Source: Comamonas denitrificans
Lineage (GTDB): Bacteria; Pseudomonadota; Gammaproteobacteria; Burkholderiales; Burkholderiaceae_C
Direction of reading: 5' to 3'
NCBI RefSeq assembly: GCF_017368815.1
Contig: NZ_JAFNME010000011.1
Coordinates: 1 to 64,000, forward strand
Length of the DNA: 64,000 nt
Part shown: piece after piece, positions 36,762-46,045 of the stretch
Position numbering within the stretch: the first letter of the stretch is position 1
Layout of the letters: each line of letters starts with the position of its first letter
Translations under genes and position numbers: made by a program
The notes under the pieces: model-generated
The model's input: the letters and a program-made list of their open reading frames with translations, nothing else
The model's database searches: none
Told to the model about the DNA's origin: nothing

Positions 36762-39394
36762 GGCGTAAACAGCCCCAATGCTTGCAGCACCAGAAACAGG
36801 GCAGCACCAATCATTAAATTCTTAAAGGCAACGTAGCTCATCATGTCAAACCAACCCGCAACACGGTAATGGTCGTGCCACCACAGGCCATCTTTGACGT
36901 AGCGACGACCAGACATCCTAATCAGCACTTCGTACACGCTCCAGCCAAACCACCAGCCAATAATGGCCCCCGAAGAGAGGTGCCCCATGGCCGTCATCAC
37001 CCACGCCACAGTGGCGGCCACGGCCAAGGCAATGCCCGCCATCTGCAAAGCACGCTTGCTGCGCCAGCCTTCGCTGCTCCAAGGCCACAGGTGATCGCGT
37101 ACCTCGAGCAGCACCCACTTGAACAGCCCAACGTCACGCTTATGCGCTGGCAGAGTGGGGTCGGTAGGCATGCGCGGATCCACACCGTCTTTGGCTTTGG
37201 GCGAAATCTGATCTTCAAACTTGGCCGGATGGATAGGAATAAAGTAACCATTCTTACCAATGGGCGTGATTTCCAAACCATCGCGCTCGCGGCGTTTGCG
37301 CTCTTTGGCCAAGGGTGGGCAGCCTTTGGTATCGGTGTACAAAATCATGCAATCGAGGCAGTGCAAGCACTCGCGATGGTCAATACGGCCATCCACATCG
37401 ATCGCCTGAGCACCGCAGCCAACAGCACAAGCTTTGCAGCTATTACAGTCTTGTTTGCGCTTTAAGCCAAACCAGCGGAAGGTGCTTGGAATGGCCAGCG
37501 AAGCACCCAAGGGGCAAATGTATTTGCAATAAGGGCGTTCAATAAAGATAGAGACACCCAAAATAACCGCCACGAACAAACCGTAGGGCCACGAACGGTT
37601 CATTACCCCGACAAGGAAAGTTGTTTTAAACGGCTCGACTTCAGAGAGCTTCTCAGCCCACCCCATCGAGAACAACGAAACCGTGAGCAGAAAGAAAAAG
37701 ACGATGTACTTGCCCCACTTCAAACGGTCATGCCATTTTTGGGGCAGCTGAGTTTGAAAGCGTTTAAAACCAATCGCTTTGGCGATTTTATAAATCGATT
37801 CTTGCAAAGAACCAAACGGACACATCCACCCGCAGAACAAGCCACGGCCAAATAAGAACACCGTTACGATAATAAAGATCCAGAATAAGAAAATAAACGG
37901 ATCCGACAAGAACAATGACCACGTCCACTGAAATAATAACGCGTGAAACCATGTCAATACCTGGGTGATCGACGGCTGCGCCATCAGCACAAAACCGATC
38001 CAACCCATGCTGATGGCCCAGAAAATATATTTAAATCCGTTCACCGGCCATTTATTTTTATGGGTTGATAAGCGTGTTAGTTTTTCACGGAAGGCATACA
38101 CAATCGTCACTGCCACCAAGATAAAAGCAAACAGGGCAATTTTTACCGCTTGCGTTTTCCAGACACGCACCCAGGGGGCATCAGGCTCTTGAACTTTTGG
38201 ACGGCCACCCTCCAGCATTTTTTCAGGAAGCCAGTATTTGGATTCAAAAACTGCAAAGCTGCGATGTCCAGTGGCACGATCTATCCGATTGCCTAAAAAA
38301 GCCAAGCGCCAGGGGTAAGCAGCAGAGAAAGCATGGGAACGAATGATAAAAATACCCGCTTCGTTATAGCGCGGTGCATTTTCAGCATCTAAACCGTAGA
38401 GGTTTAAATAATCCAAATCACGGAAGGTAAAGGCATCCGCACCTTGCTTGACTTGCACGCGGTCAAAAATACCACCACGCACAAATCCGGAACCTTTAAA
38501 AGACTCTTGACCTGCGGTTTTAATAATGAAAAATGCATTCTCTCCCTCTTTGAGGTCAGATTGCAAACGTTCAAAATTATTTTTACCGATCAGGCTGATA
38601 CCGATATCCGGATGGTTCAAATCACCAAACCATAACTCGATAAATGGCTCCGTGCTGCGCGGCAAGCCCACTTGCTCAGGCTTTACCAAAAGGCGCTGAA
38701 CGGCACCCAGTTTTACCAAATCATCCCAAGTATATTTTTTTTCTGTAGTAATAAATTTAGCCGGATCACGAACAGTTGGCTCAATAATTCCAGTTTGCCG
38801 TCCCACAGCCTGACCCGAAAGCTGAATCACTTGGTTTTGTGCAATCACGGTGACGGTCGCACCTGAAATGGCATCAACACCCAAGATATTCTCATCAGGG
38901 CGTGAAGGACCAACCTCAATATTGTCACTTGCTGATTTACCCAGGTACTGGTTATTGAAATTAATCAGGGCAGATTCAGGAATACCCAATAGCAAAATAG
39001 GCTCAGAATGCTTGAGCACTTTGACACCCACATATTTACCTTGGGTATCCATACCAATGAGTGTTACCACTGGCTTGCCAGAGTAAGCCGGAGTATCAGT
39101 AATATCCGTGGACAGCATGACATAGCCCAGTAATTTTTTCTGGGCAGAATCGTTGTCATATGCCTCAACATAAGGAGGCTGTCCTTTGCGCTTTGAGAAA
39201 TGCGTTGCACCAGGAAAAACATCGGTGCACGGCAACAGCGAGCACATATCGGGTGTGGTCGCTAAATTAGCCGGCAGCTCTGCCTCATACGCCGTGGACG
39301 AGGCAGCCAAGGCATGGGGAGAAGTCCCTGCCGCTACCACAGCCAAAAACAAAAAAAATAACCAGGCAGTAAACCGATGACGCAGAGAAGACAT
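36758..39394 (-). CDS. nosR: NosR, membrane flavo-iron-sulfur protein
   Basis: About 878 residues, longer than the roughly 700-780 I recall for NosR. A signal segment is followed by a periplasmic FMN-binding domain with the flavinylation motif DAISGATVT (about residue 178). Several transmembrane helices follow, with the polyferredoxin motifs CGWMCPFGS and CKYICPLGAS. Two [4Fe-4S] clusters come next (CNSCKACAVGCG and CLHCLDC). NosR passes electrons from quinol toward NosZ and is needed for its expression. The extra C-terminal stretch (IIGWWFGWSVYEVLIR onward) adds more membrane helices. The ATG at 39394 is preferred over TTG at 39406. Confidence 0.94.
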   Translation of the reverse strand: MSSLRHRFTAWLFFLFLAVVAAGTSPHALAASSTAYEAELPANLATTPDMCSLLPCTDVFPGATHFSKRKGQPPYVEAYDNDSAQKKLLGYVMLSTDITDTPAYSGKPVVTLIGMDTQGKYVGVKVLKHSEPILLLGIPESALINFNNQYLGKSASDNIEVGPSRPDENILGVDAISGATVTVIAQNQVIQLSGQAVGRQTGIIEPTVRDPAKFITTEKKYTWDDLVKLGAVQRLLVKPEQVGLPRSTEPFIELWFGDLNHPDIGISLIGKNNFERLQSDLKEGENAFFIIKTAGQESFKGSGFVRGGIFDRVQVKQGADAFTFRDLDYLNLYGLDAENAPRYNEAGIFIIRSHAFSAAYPWRLAFLGNRIDRATGHRSFAVFESKYWLPEKMLEGGRPKVQEPDAPWVRVWKTQAVKIALFAFILVAVTIVYAFREKLTRLSTHKNKWPVNGFKYIFWAISMGWIGFVLMAQPSITQVLTWFHALLFQWTWSLFLSDPFIFLFWIFIIVTVFLFGRGLFCGWMCPFGSLQESIYKIAKAIGFKRFQTQLPQKWHDRLKWGKYIVFFFLLTVSLFSMGWAEKLSEVEPFKTTFLVGVMNRSWPYGLFVAVILGVSIFIERPYCKYICPLGASLAIPSTFRWFGLKRKQDCNSCKACAVGCGAQAIDVDGRIDHRECLHCLDCMILYTDTKGCPPLAKERKRRERDGLEITPIGKNGYFIPIHPAKFEDQISPKAKDGVDPRMPTDPTLPAHKRDVGLFKWVLLEVRDHLWPWSSEGWRSKRALQMAGIALAVAATVAWVMTAMGHLSSGAIIGWWFGWSVYEVLIRMSGRRYVKDGLWWHDHYRVAGWFDMMSYVAFKNLMIGAALFLVLQALGLFTP

Positions 39395-39449
39395 CTGACT
39401 ATCCAATAGATAACAGGCACCACGGGGTGCCTGTGAAAAAATCGCTCAT

Positions 39450-39476
39450 TTCCCCCGCCAACACCGCGCGGGGGAA
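39450..39476 (-). promoter_or_regulatory. hairpin between nosZ and nosR
   Basis: TTCCCCCGC (39450-39458) pairs with GCGGGGGAA (39468-39476), and on the minus strand AATGAGCGATTTTTTC follows. It may partially terminate transcription or protect the nosZ message, giving more NosZ than NosR. Confidence 0.55.
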
Positions 39477-39490
39477 GTTACGAGGGCCGC

Positions 39491-41413
39491 TTAAGCCTCA
39501 ACAATCATCCGTGTACGCATTTCAAGGTGCAAAGCGTGGCAGAAGGTTGAGCAGTATGCCCAGAACACACCGGGCTTATCTGCCACAAAGGTTACCGATT
39601 TGGTTTCCAGCGGGTTAATAATAAACTGAATGTTGTACTTTGGAATAGCAAAACCGTGGGTCAAGTCTTCAATTTTATCCAAGTTGGTCAAAATCAAAGT
39701 CACTTCATCACCTTTTTTCAGGGTAAATTCTCGCATCGAGAATGCAGGTGCTTGCGAGGTGATTTTTACGGTTACTTTTTTGCCATCACGGAAAACACCC
39801 GATTCTTTCGGATCTTTAATGGCCAGCGGGGATTCATCCAAATCATAGACTTGCTTGGTTTTGATAATATCGCGCTTAAAGATGATAAAGTCATGCGGCT
39901 CACCACGCACGGGGTGATCGGCCAACAAGACCATTTTGTCGCCGGAAATATCAACAATCTGCTCATTCTCTGGGTGGAAAGGCCCCACCGGCAGAAAGCG
40001 GTCTTTAGAGAATTTGCACCCTACGGCCAAGTATTTGCCGTCAGCGGCCTTGGTTTCAGATTGTGTGGCGTTGGTGTGGCCGGGCTGGTAATGCACGTCC
40101 AAGCGGTCAATGATGTATTCAGCCGTTTTATCGCCATTGTGATAAGCGATGGCTTTTTCCACGTTCCACTTGACCATCTGGCTGTCCAAGAACAGCGTCG
40201 TGTAGGCGTTGCCACGGCCGTCAAAGGCGGTGTGCAGTGGGCCCAAGCCGACTTCCACTTCAGCGACGATCGAATCGTCAATGTTTTGCAGCTTGCCATC
40301 AAACCAATCCAGCACTTTGCTCAGTTCAATGGTGGTGGTGGTGGGGGAGAGCTTGCCTGCGCAAATGAAGTACTTGCCATCGGGCGAGGCGTTTACACCA
40401 TGGGGGTTTTTGGGTACGGACACGTAGCCAGTCAGGGCGGTCAGCGGATCCTTGTTCGCTGCCTGGGTGCCGTCCACCACCGGCACTTTGGACGTGCCAT
40501 AGGTGGTGAACTTACCGGCTTTCACAGCCTCTTCAATGCGGGCAATGTTGAAGAACAGGCAAGCATCGCGCTCTGCCGACATCATGTCTTCATAGTGCAC
40601 GCCCATTTCCACGTTGTACTGATTGGTTGCAGCCAACTTGCCGTCGTAGGAGGTGGCGGTCAAGTCGCAGTTGCCGTCGATCAGCACTTGCCAGCGCACT
40701 TCCATGGTTTCTGCATCCACACACGTGAACAGCGAACGGTATTTTTCCGGGACGTTGGCATCGGTGCCATCGTTGGGCAGGGGAATGGAGAACTCGGCAC
40801 CGCAAAAAACTCGGGTGGTGTAGTTGATGGCGGGATCGACCGGATCGGCCTTGTCGGGGAAAATTCCGTGGAAACCCTGGACGTTAGGCAGCGTCGTGAT
40901 CTTGTCGCAAACAAAATAATCCAAGCGAATACGGGCAATGCGGCTGTTGAGCTTGTCGTTCACCCATGCGTAACGACCATCGTAGTTGCCGTCCTTGTAC
41001 GAAGCGTGCAAGTGGTGCGTGTCGGCCACGTTGTACAGAGGGCCGCCTTCGGCATTACGCCCCATTACATCCAGGGATTCATTGGTAATCCCCCAGCCAA
41101 CCAACGCATCGGGGCGGAAGCAAGGAATGCGTAGCAGCTCGCGCCCAGATGGCATGCCAAGTACACGCACATCACCGTTGTGACCGCCGCTCCACAAGCC
41201 GTAGTAGCTATCAAGTTCACCAGGTTTGAGGTGAATCCCCGACGCTGCAGAGGATGTCGCTGCGGAGGCAGCTGGCGCGGCCGCAGGGGCAGCGGCAGGC
41301 GCGGCTTTTTCGGTACACCCTACAACACCTGCCAGCCCAGCCAGCGCAGCAGTGTTAAGGAACTTACGACGGGCCGGTACGGCCTCTGTTTCGGGACGGT
41401 TCGATTGACTCAT
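39491..41413 (-). CDS. nosZ: nitrous-oxide reductase NosZ, clade I (Tat type)
   Basis: A 640-residue enzyme that reduces N2O to N2 in the periplasm. The twin-arginine signal reads PARRKFLNTAALAG, marking clade I. CuZ ligands are visible in DTHHLH (around residue 130) and later histidines such as NPHGVNASPDG. The C-terminal cupredoxin CuA site reads YCSTFCHALHLEM; the expected sequence is CSWFCHALHMEM, so the Trp whose backbone carbonyl binds copper in Pseudomonas NosZ is Thr here. After the Tat region comes LAGVVGC, a plausible lipobox, then an Ala/Pro/Ser linker, which suggests lipid anchoring. It is first in nosZRDFYL-L2, behind the shared FNR box. Confidence 0.96.
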   Translation of the reverse strand: MSQSNRPETEAVPARRKFLNTAALAGLAGVVGCTEKAAPAAAPAAAPAASAATSSAASGIHLKPGELDSYYGLWSGGHNGDVRVLGMPSGRELLRIPCFRPDALVGWGITNESLDVMGRNAEGGPLYNVADTHHLHASYKDGNYDGRYAWVNDKLNSRIARIRLDYFVCDKITTLPNVQGFHGIFPDKADPVDPAINYTTRVFCGAEFSIPLPNDGTDANVPEKYRSLFTCVDAETMEVRWQVLIDGNCDLTATSYDGKLAATNQYNVEMGVHYEDMMSAERDACLFFNIARIEEAVKAGKFTTYGTSKVPVVDGTQAANKDPLTALTGYVSVPKNPHGVNASPDGKYFICAGKLSPTTTTIELSKVLDWFDGKLQNIDDSIVAEVEVGLGPLHTAFDGRGNAYTTLFLDSQMVKWNVEKAIAYHNGDKTAEYIIDRLDVHYQPGHTNATQSETKAADGKYLAVGCKFSKDRFLPVGPFHPENEQIVDISGDKMVLLADHPVRGEPHDFIIFKRDIIKTKQVYDLDESPLAIKDPKESGVFRDGKKVTVKITSQAPAFSMREFTLKKGDEVTLILTNLDKIEDLTHGFAIPKYNIQFIINPLETKSVTFVADKPGVFWAYCSTFCHALHLEMRTRMIVEA

Positions 41414-41512
41414 GGTGTTTTATATCTATGTGGTTAAGCCTCTAGGGCCAAATATCCCTAGGGAAATGACCTTAGGGCAAGTACTAGTGTCCATGGCCCC
41501 AGATTTTGCACA

Positions 41513-41526
41513 TTGATGCATATCAA
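41513..41526. promoter_or_regulatory. perfect FNR/Dnr box between divergent nos units
   Basis: TTGATGCATATCAA is an exact match to the consensus TTGAT-N4-ATCAA. Its centre lies about 106 bases before the nosZ ATG and 139 before the cytochrome ATG. One palindromic site can serve both directions. FNR or a Dnr/Nnr-type relative should switch on both transcripts under anoxia or nitric oxide. No second box is visible in the gap. Confidence 0.85.
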
Positions 41527-41658
41527 ATGTATATTCTTCAAAGTCGTTCAAACTACGACGCATCCAACGGGGCCTGGGTACTGCCAGTGTCGGCCAAGTG
41601 CCGATTGCAAAGCGCACTCCGTTTTCATTGTTACCTCAATACTTAAAGAAAGTCCAAT

Positions 41659-42138
41659 ATGAAAAAACTTCCTCTTGCCGTGGCTATCTCGGCTGCATTG
41701 CTGCTGGCTGCCTGCGGTAAAGAAGCCCCTAAAGCCGAAGCGCCTGCTGCGGCTCCCGCTGCTGCCCCTGCTGCTGAGGCCCCTAAAGTTGAAGCACCGG
41801 CCGCTGAAGCGCCTAAAGCGGCAGAGGCTGCACCGGCTGCTGCACCCGCTGTCGCCGAAGCACCGAAAGCTGCGGAAACCGCCAGCATCGATGGCAAAAG
41901 CGTTTACAACAAAACCTGCTCCATGTGCCACGCCGCTGGCGTGGCTGGCGCACCCAAACCGGGCGATAAAGAAAACTGGGCTCCGCGCATCGCCCAAGGC
42001 ACCGAGACCCTGTACAAGCACTCTATTGAAGGCTACACAGGCAACAGCGGCATGATGCCCGCCCGTGGTGGCAATCCCAAGCTGACCGACGATGAAATGA
42101 AGGCGGCCGTTGATTTCATGGTTGCTCAATCGAAGTAA
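41659..42138 (+). CDS. c-type cytochrome lipoprotein next to nosZ
   Basis: A 159-residue protein. The signal ends in lipobox LLLAAC (Cys near residue 20). A long Ala/Pro/Glu/Lys-rich linker of about 55 residues leads to one cytochrome c domain with the haem motif CSMCH and a likely axial Met in SGMMPARGG, resembling the cytochrome c5 group. It is divergent from nosZ under the shared FNR box, so a role as electron donor to NosZ is likely; some authors name such genes nosC, but I am not certain of homology. The linker resembles the one predicted after the lipobox of NosZ. Confidence 0.88.
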   Translation: MKKLPLAVAISAALLLAACGKEAPKAEAPAAAPAAAPAAEAPKVEAPAAEAPKAAEAAPAAAPAVAEAPKAAETASIDGKSVYNKTCSMCHAAGVAGAPKPGDKENWAPRIAQGTETLYKHSIEGYTGNSGMMPARGGNPKLTDDEMKAAVDFMVAQSK

Positions 42139-42196
42139 TCAGGCCATCCAGCCATCCAGTCATCAACGAATGGCTGCTTAAGAAAGGAAACGCACC

Positions 42197-43264
42197 ATGG
42201 CAGACTCCGGCATCCCTGCAGGACAGATTTCTCGGCGGCGCTTTGCGCTGGCCGTCCCCATGCTGGGCAGCCTGGGGTTGCTGGCCACCCCTTCGGTATG
42301 GGCCAACGCTGCCCATGCCCATGCCGCCGCCCCTTTGCAACGCGCCAGCCGCGTGCTGATGGGCACCCAGGTGGATATGGTGGTTTATGGTGCGTCCTCC
42401 TCGGCCCCAGCGCTGCAAGCGGCCATGGAGCGGGCATTTGCCCACATGCAAACGCTTGAAGCCATGATGAGCCGCTTTCGCAGCGACAGCGTGCTGCAGC
42501 AAATCAATGCACAAGCAGGCAAGGCGGCCGTTACCGTTCCGCCAGAAATGATGGCGGTGCTGGAACAGGCCCGCAGCGTTTGGCACGCCAGCAACGGCGC
42601 GTTTGACCCCACGGTGGGTGCTTTGGCTGCTTGGCGTTTTGAGCCTGGGGTGCAGGCCATGCCCAGCACGGCCCAAATTTCTCAAGCGCTGCAGCACATC
42701 GGTGCCGATAAGCTGCAGCTCTCTGCCTCGAACAACACCGCCCGCCTCACCCAATCGGGCATGGCCCTGGATTTGGGCGGCATTGCCAAACTGCCCATCT
42801 TGGCGGCCGGCCTGGCAGCACTCCAAGCCCAGGGGGTTGAAAACGCCCTCATCAATGGCGGCGGCGATGTCGTCACCATAGGCCTGAACCAAGGCAAAGC
42901 CTGGCGCATCGGCATCCGCGACCCACGCCAGCCAAGCCAACTATTGGGCGCTGTGGCCATTGAAGGCCAGGGCGTGGTGGCCTCCTCGGGCGATTACGAG
43001 CGCTGTTTTGAGCGCGATGGTCAGCGCTACCACCACGTACTCAACCCCCGCACCGGCTGGCCGACCACCCAGGTGCATGGTGTTGCCCTGGTCGCCCGCG
43101 ATGTTGCGGCGGTGAATGGCTGGGGCACCGCACTGATGGTGCAAGGCCCAGCAGCGGCCCCCGCCTGGAGCCAGCGGCACCCCGAAGTGGCCCTTTTGCT
43201 TGCTGACCGCGACGGCCAAGTGTGGCAAAACGCCAGCATGGCGCAGCAGTTGCAAACGGCATAA
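42197..43264 (+). CDS. nosX: FAD:protein FMN transferase (ApbE/NosX)
   Basis: A 355-residue ApbE-family protein with a twin-arginine signal (SRRRFALAVP). Conserved ApbE motifs include FDPTVGALAAWRFEPG, MALDLGGIAKL, INGGGDVVT and YHHVLNPRTGWP. Such enzymes attach FMN to Thr in the DxxSGATxT motif; NosR carries that motif at about residue 178. The gene follows the cytochrome by 58 bases on the same transcript. Together this supports a NosX role, flavinylating NosR. Confidence 0.92.
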   Translation: MADSGIPAGQISRRRFALAVPMLGSLGLLATPSVWANAAHAHAAAPLQRASRVLMGTQVDMVVYGASSSAPALQAAMERAFAHMQTLEAMMSRFRSDSVLQQINAQAGKAAVTVPPEMMAVLEQARSVWHASNGAFDPTVGALAAWRFEPGVQAMPSTAQISQALQHIGADKLQLSASNNTARLTQSGMALDLGGIAKLPILAAGLAALQAQGVENALINGGGDVVTIGLNQGKAWRIGIRDPRQPSQLLGAVAIEGQGVVASSGDYERCFERDGQRYHHVLNPRTGWPTTQVHGVALVARDVAAVNGWGTALMVQGPAAAPAWSQRHPEVALLLADRDGQVWQNASMAQQLQTA

Positions 43265-43283
43265 ACCACCTGCGCCCCTGGTA

Positions 43284-43334
43284 AAAAAGCCCATCTGCAA
43301 CAAAGCCCATCTGCATTACAGATGGGCTTTTTTG
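43284..43334. terminator. terminator with duplicated 5' arm
   Basis: AAAGCCCATCTG occurs twice (43286-43297 and 43302-43313) before the complementary CAGATGGGCTTT (43319-43330) and a T run. Either left arm can pair with the right arm. It lies between the apbE/nosX gene (plus) and the convergent cystathionine lyase gene (minus). Confidence 0.85.
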
Positions 43335-43362
43335 CTGGAGGCGCTGTGCTGGCCTTCACGAA

Positions 43363-44604
43363 TCAGTGCACGCCTTGCCCACGCCACGCGTGCCCAAAGG
43401 CATGGCCGTAAGCTTGGGCCACATCCCGCTCTAAGTCTGCAGCATCTTCGAGGCCAATACACAGCCGGACCAGGCAACCAGGCAGCACGGCCCCCCGGCC
43501 TAAATCGCGCATTTCATCCAGGGCATACGGCATGACCAAACTGATATGGCCGCCCCAGCTGTAGCCCAGTTTGAACAGCTGCAGGCGATTGCAAAAATCA
43601 TCCACCTGGCTTTGCGGCGCATCGAACACCACACTAAAAATACCGGCCGCCGCGCCTGCAGGATTTTCTGGCGTGGCACACAGCTGCTGCCAATGGGCAT
43701 GGCCAGGGCTGCTGGCAAACGCTGGGTGCAGCAGCTGCTTGACCGCATTTTGGCGCTGCAGGGCCGCAACCAATTGGCGGGCTGTTTTGTCTTGCGCGTG
43801 GTAGCGCAAAGCGGTGCTGGGCAAGGAGCGCAGCACCAGCTCCACATCGTTCATGCCCACGCCCAGCCCTAGGCGCATATGCGCCAGCTTTAAGCGCATG
43901 TGCACCGCGTGATCGCGGGTGATGATGCTGCCCATCAGCACATCGCCCCCGCCACTGGGGTATTTGGTCAGGGCATGGGCCGAAATATCGACCTGCACAC
44001 TGCCGCCATCGCGCAGCAGATCAAAGGGCAAAAATGCCAAACCAGCGCCCCAGGTGTTGTCCAGCGCTGACAGGGCCCCGTGCTGGCGCACCAGCTGCAC
44101 CTGGGCGAGCAAATTCGGAAATTCCATGGTGACCGAACCGGGCGCTTCCAGCCATACCAGCTTGGTGGCGGGGCTGAGTTTGCTGCGCAAATCCTCTACA
44201 TCCATAGGATTAAAAAAGGCGTAGCGAATGCCATAGCGGGCCAACTCATGCTGGGCAAAATCCTTGTTCGGGCCGTAAGCATTGTCAGGAATCAACACCT
44301 CATCGCCCTGGCTGAGCAGCGCCAGCGAAATGGTGCTGATAGCCGCCAAACCGCTGGGCACCAGCAAGCATTGCTGCCCGCCTTCGAGCGCGCATAAACG
44401 CTCTTCCAAAGTGAAGGACGTGGGCGTGCCGTGCAGGCCATAGGTGTAGCCACTTTTGTCCAGCCAGCGGCGGCTGCGCATGGTGGCCACATCCGGAAAG
44501 AACACGGTCGAGGCCTTGTGCACCGGCTGCTGCGGTGCAGAAAACTCGGTCGGCGCGGCGTAGGGATGGTGGATAAGGTGGGTGCTTAAATGCGGATTAG
44601 TCAT
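43363..44604 (-). CDS. metC: cystathionine beta-lyase
   Basis: A 413-residue PLP enzyme of the Cys/Met family. The N-terminal YTYGLHGTPTSFTLEERL and the PLP-lysine region ISAHALTKYPSGGGDVLMG match MetC-type lyases. It cleaves cystathionine to homocysteine, pyruvate and ammonia. Substrate specificity within this family is hard to read from sequence, so a related C-S lyase role is possible. Confidence 0.87.
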   Translation of the reverse strand: MTNPHLSTHLIHHPYAAPTEFSAPQQPVHKASTVFFPDVATMRSRRWLDKSGYTYGLHGTPTSFTLEERLCALEGGQQCLLVPSGLAAISTISLALLSQGDEVLIPDNAYGPNKDFAQHELARYGIRYAFFNPMDVEDLRSKLSPATKLVWLEAPGSVTMEFPNLLAQVQLVRQHGALSALDNTWGAGLAFLPFDLLRDGGSVQVDISAHALTKYPSGGGDVLMGSIITRDHAVHMRLKLAHMRLGLGVGMNDVELVLRSLPSTALRYHAQDKTARQLVAALQRQNAVKQLLHPAFASSPGHAHWQQLCATPENPAGAAAGIFSVVFDAPQSQVDDFCNRLQLFKLGYSWGGHISLVMPYALDEMRDLGRGAVLPGCLVRLCIGLEDAADLERDVAQAYGHAFGHAWRGQGVH

Positions 44605-44690
44605 AAAACAATAGCACTTTGCGCTTTAATATCAATGTTTTTATAAAAAATACCTTTAAAAGTAAAGATACATCAGCGCAAGCAGCTCCT
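44605..44690. repeat. dispersed repeat between metC and the symporter gene
   Basis: CACTTTGCGCTTTAATATCA and ATCAGCGCAAGCAGCTCC (44671-44688) are the two halves of the family, forming a loose inverted structure. The region fills the gap upstream of metC and downstream of the symporter gene. Confidence 0.6.
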
Positions 44691-46045
44691 TAATTGTTGG
44701 TTTGTTGGTCAGAGAAATACTCTCGCGTCAGCTGCACGATCACCGGCGAGAGCAGCAGCAACGAGAGCAAGTTGGGGATGGCCATCAAGGCGTTCAAAGT
44801 ATCGGCCACCAACCAGGCAAAATCCAGCGTGACCACCGCACCACAAAACACTGCCAGCACCCACGCCAGGCGAAACGGTTTTTCTGCCCTGGTGCCCACC
44901 AAGTAATCCCAGCATTTTTCGCCGTAATAGGCCCAGCCCAAAATCGTGGTGAAGGCAAACACCGCCAGCGACAGGGCCAGCACATACTTGCCCACGCCAG
45001 GCATGGCGGCCTCAAACCCCTGGGTACTGAGCAACGCGCCGCTGGCACCGCTGTTCCACACCCCACTGACCACAATGGCCAGCCCGGTCATGGTGCAGAC
45101 GATGATGGTGTCGATAAAGGTGCCCATCATGCCCACCAGACCGGAAAAAACCGGGCTGGTACTTTGTCCGGCCGCCTGGGCAATGCCGGCCGTGCCCAGC
45201 CCCGCCTCGTTGGAGAAAATACCCCGCGCCACCCCCATGCGCATGGCCATCAGCATGGTGGAGCCGGCAAAACCGCCCACCGCCGCCGTGGGGGCAAAAG
45301 CTTGGGTGATGATCAGCTCGAACGCGGCCGGAATGCGGTCAAAAAACACCCCCAGCACCCATAGCACGCACACGATGTAGAGCACGCACATGGCTGGCAC
45401 CAGCTTTTCTGCGACCGCGCCAATGCGGGTAATGCCGCCCAGAATGACCGCCGCCGTCAGCGCCGCCAGCACCACCCCACTGACCCACAAGGGCAGCGCA
45501 AACGCCCCTTCCATGGCCGTGGCAATGCCATTGGATTGCACCATGGCACCAATCCCAAAACCGGCCAGCCCCCCAAACACGGCAAACGCCGTGCCCAGCC
45601 AGCGCCAATGCGGGCCCAGGCCATTTTTAATGGCGTACATCGGGCCGCCCACCCAGCGCCCCTGGGCGTTTTGCTCGCGAAAGCGCACGGCCAGCACCAC
45701 CTCGGCGTACTTGGTGGCCATGCCCACCAGGGCCGTCATCCACATCCAAAACAAAGCGCCCGGGCCGCCCACAGCAATCGCCGTGGCCACGCCGGCAATA
45801 TTGCCCGTGCCCACGGTGGCCGACAGCGCCGTCATCAGCGCCGCATAGGGCGAAATATCGCCCGCTTGGCCCTCCTTCACCCGGCGGCTTTGCCAAATCA
45901 TGCGAAAGCCGTAGCCAATTTTGCGCAATGGCAGCAGTCCCAGCCGCAGCTGTAAATACAAGCCTGTGCCCAAAATCAGCACCACCATGGGGATGCCCCA
46001 TACCAAGGCATTAACGGCGTTGAGCCATTGGGTTAGTTGCGCCAT
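44690..46045 (-). CDS. alanine/glycine:cation symporter (AGCS) family protein
   Basis: A 451-residue membrane transporter with about ten hydrophobic segments. Family signatures include ALSATVGTGNIAGVATAIAVGGPGALFWMW and VGGPMYAIKNGLG. AGCS members import alanine or glycine with sodium. All core regions are present. Alone on its strand, with its own terminator and a repeat on either side. Confidence 0.92.
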   Translation of the reverse strand: MAQLTQWLNAVNALVWGIPMVVLILGTGLYLQLRLGLLPLRKIGYGFRMIWQSRRVKEGQAGDISPYAALMTALSATVGTGNIAGVATAIAVGGPGALFWMWMTALVGMATKYAEVVLAVRFREQNAQGRWVGGPMYAIKNGLGPHWRWLGTAFAVFGGLAGFGIGAMVQSNGIATAMEGAFALPLWVSGVVLAALTAAVILGGITRIGAVAEKLVPAMCVLYIVCVLWVLGVFFDRIPAAFELIITQAFAPTAAVGGFAGSTMLMAMRMGVARGIFSNEAGLGTAGIAQAAGQSTSPVFSGLVGMMGTFIDTIIVCTMTGLAIVVSGVWNSGASGALLSTQGFEAAMPGVGKYVLALSLAVFAFTTILGWAYYGEKCWDYLVGTRAEKPFRLAWVLAVFCGAVVTLDFAWLVADTLNALMAIPNLLSLLLLSPVIVQLTREYFSDQQTNN

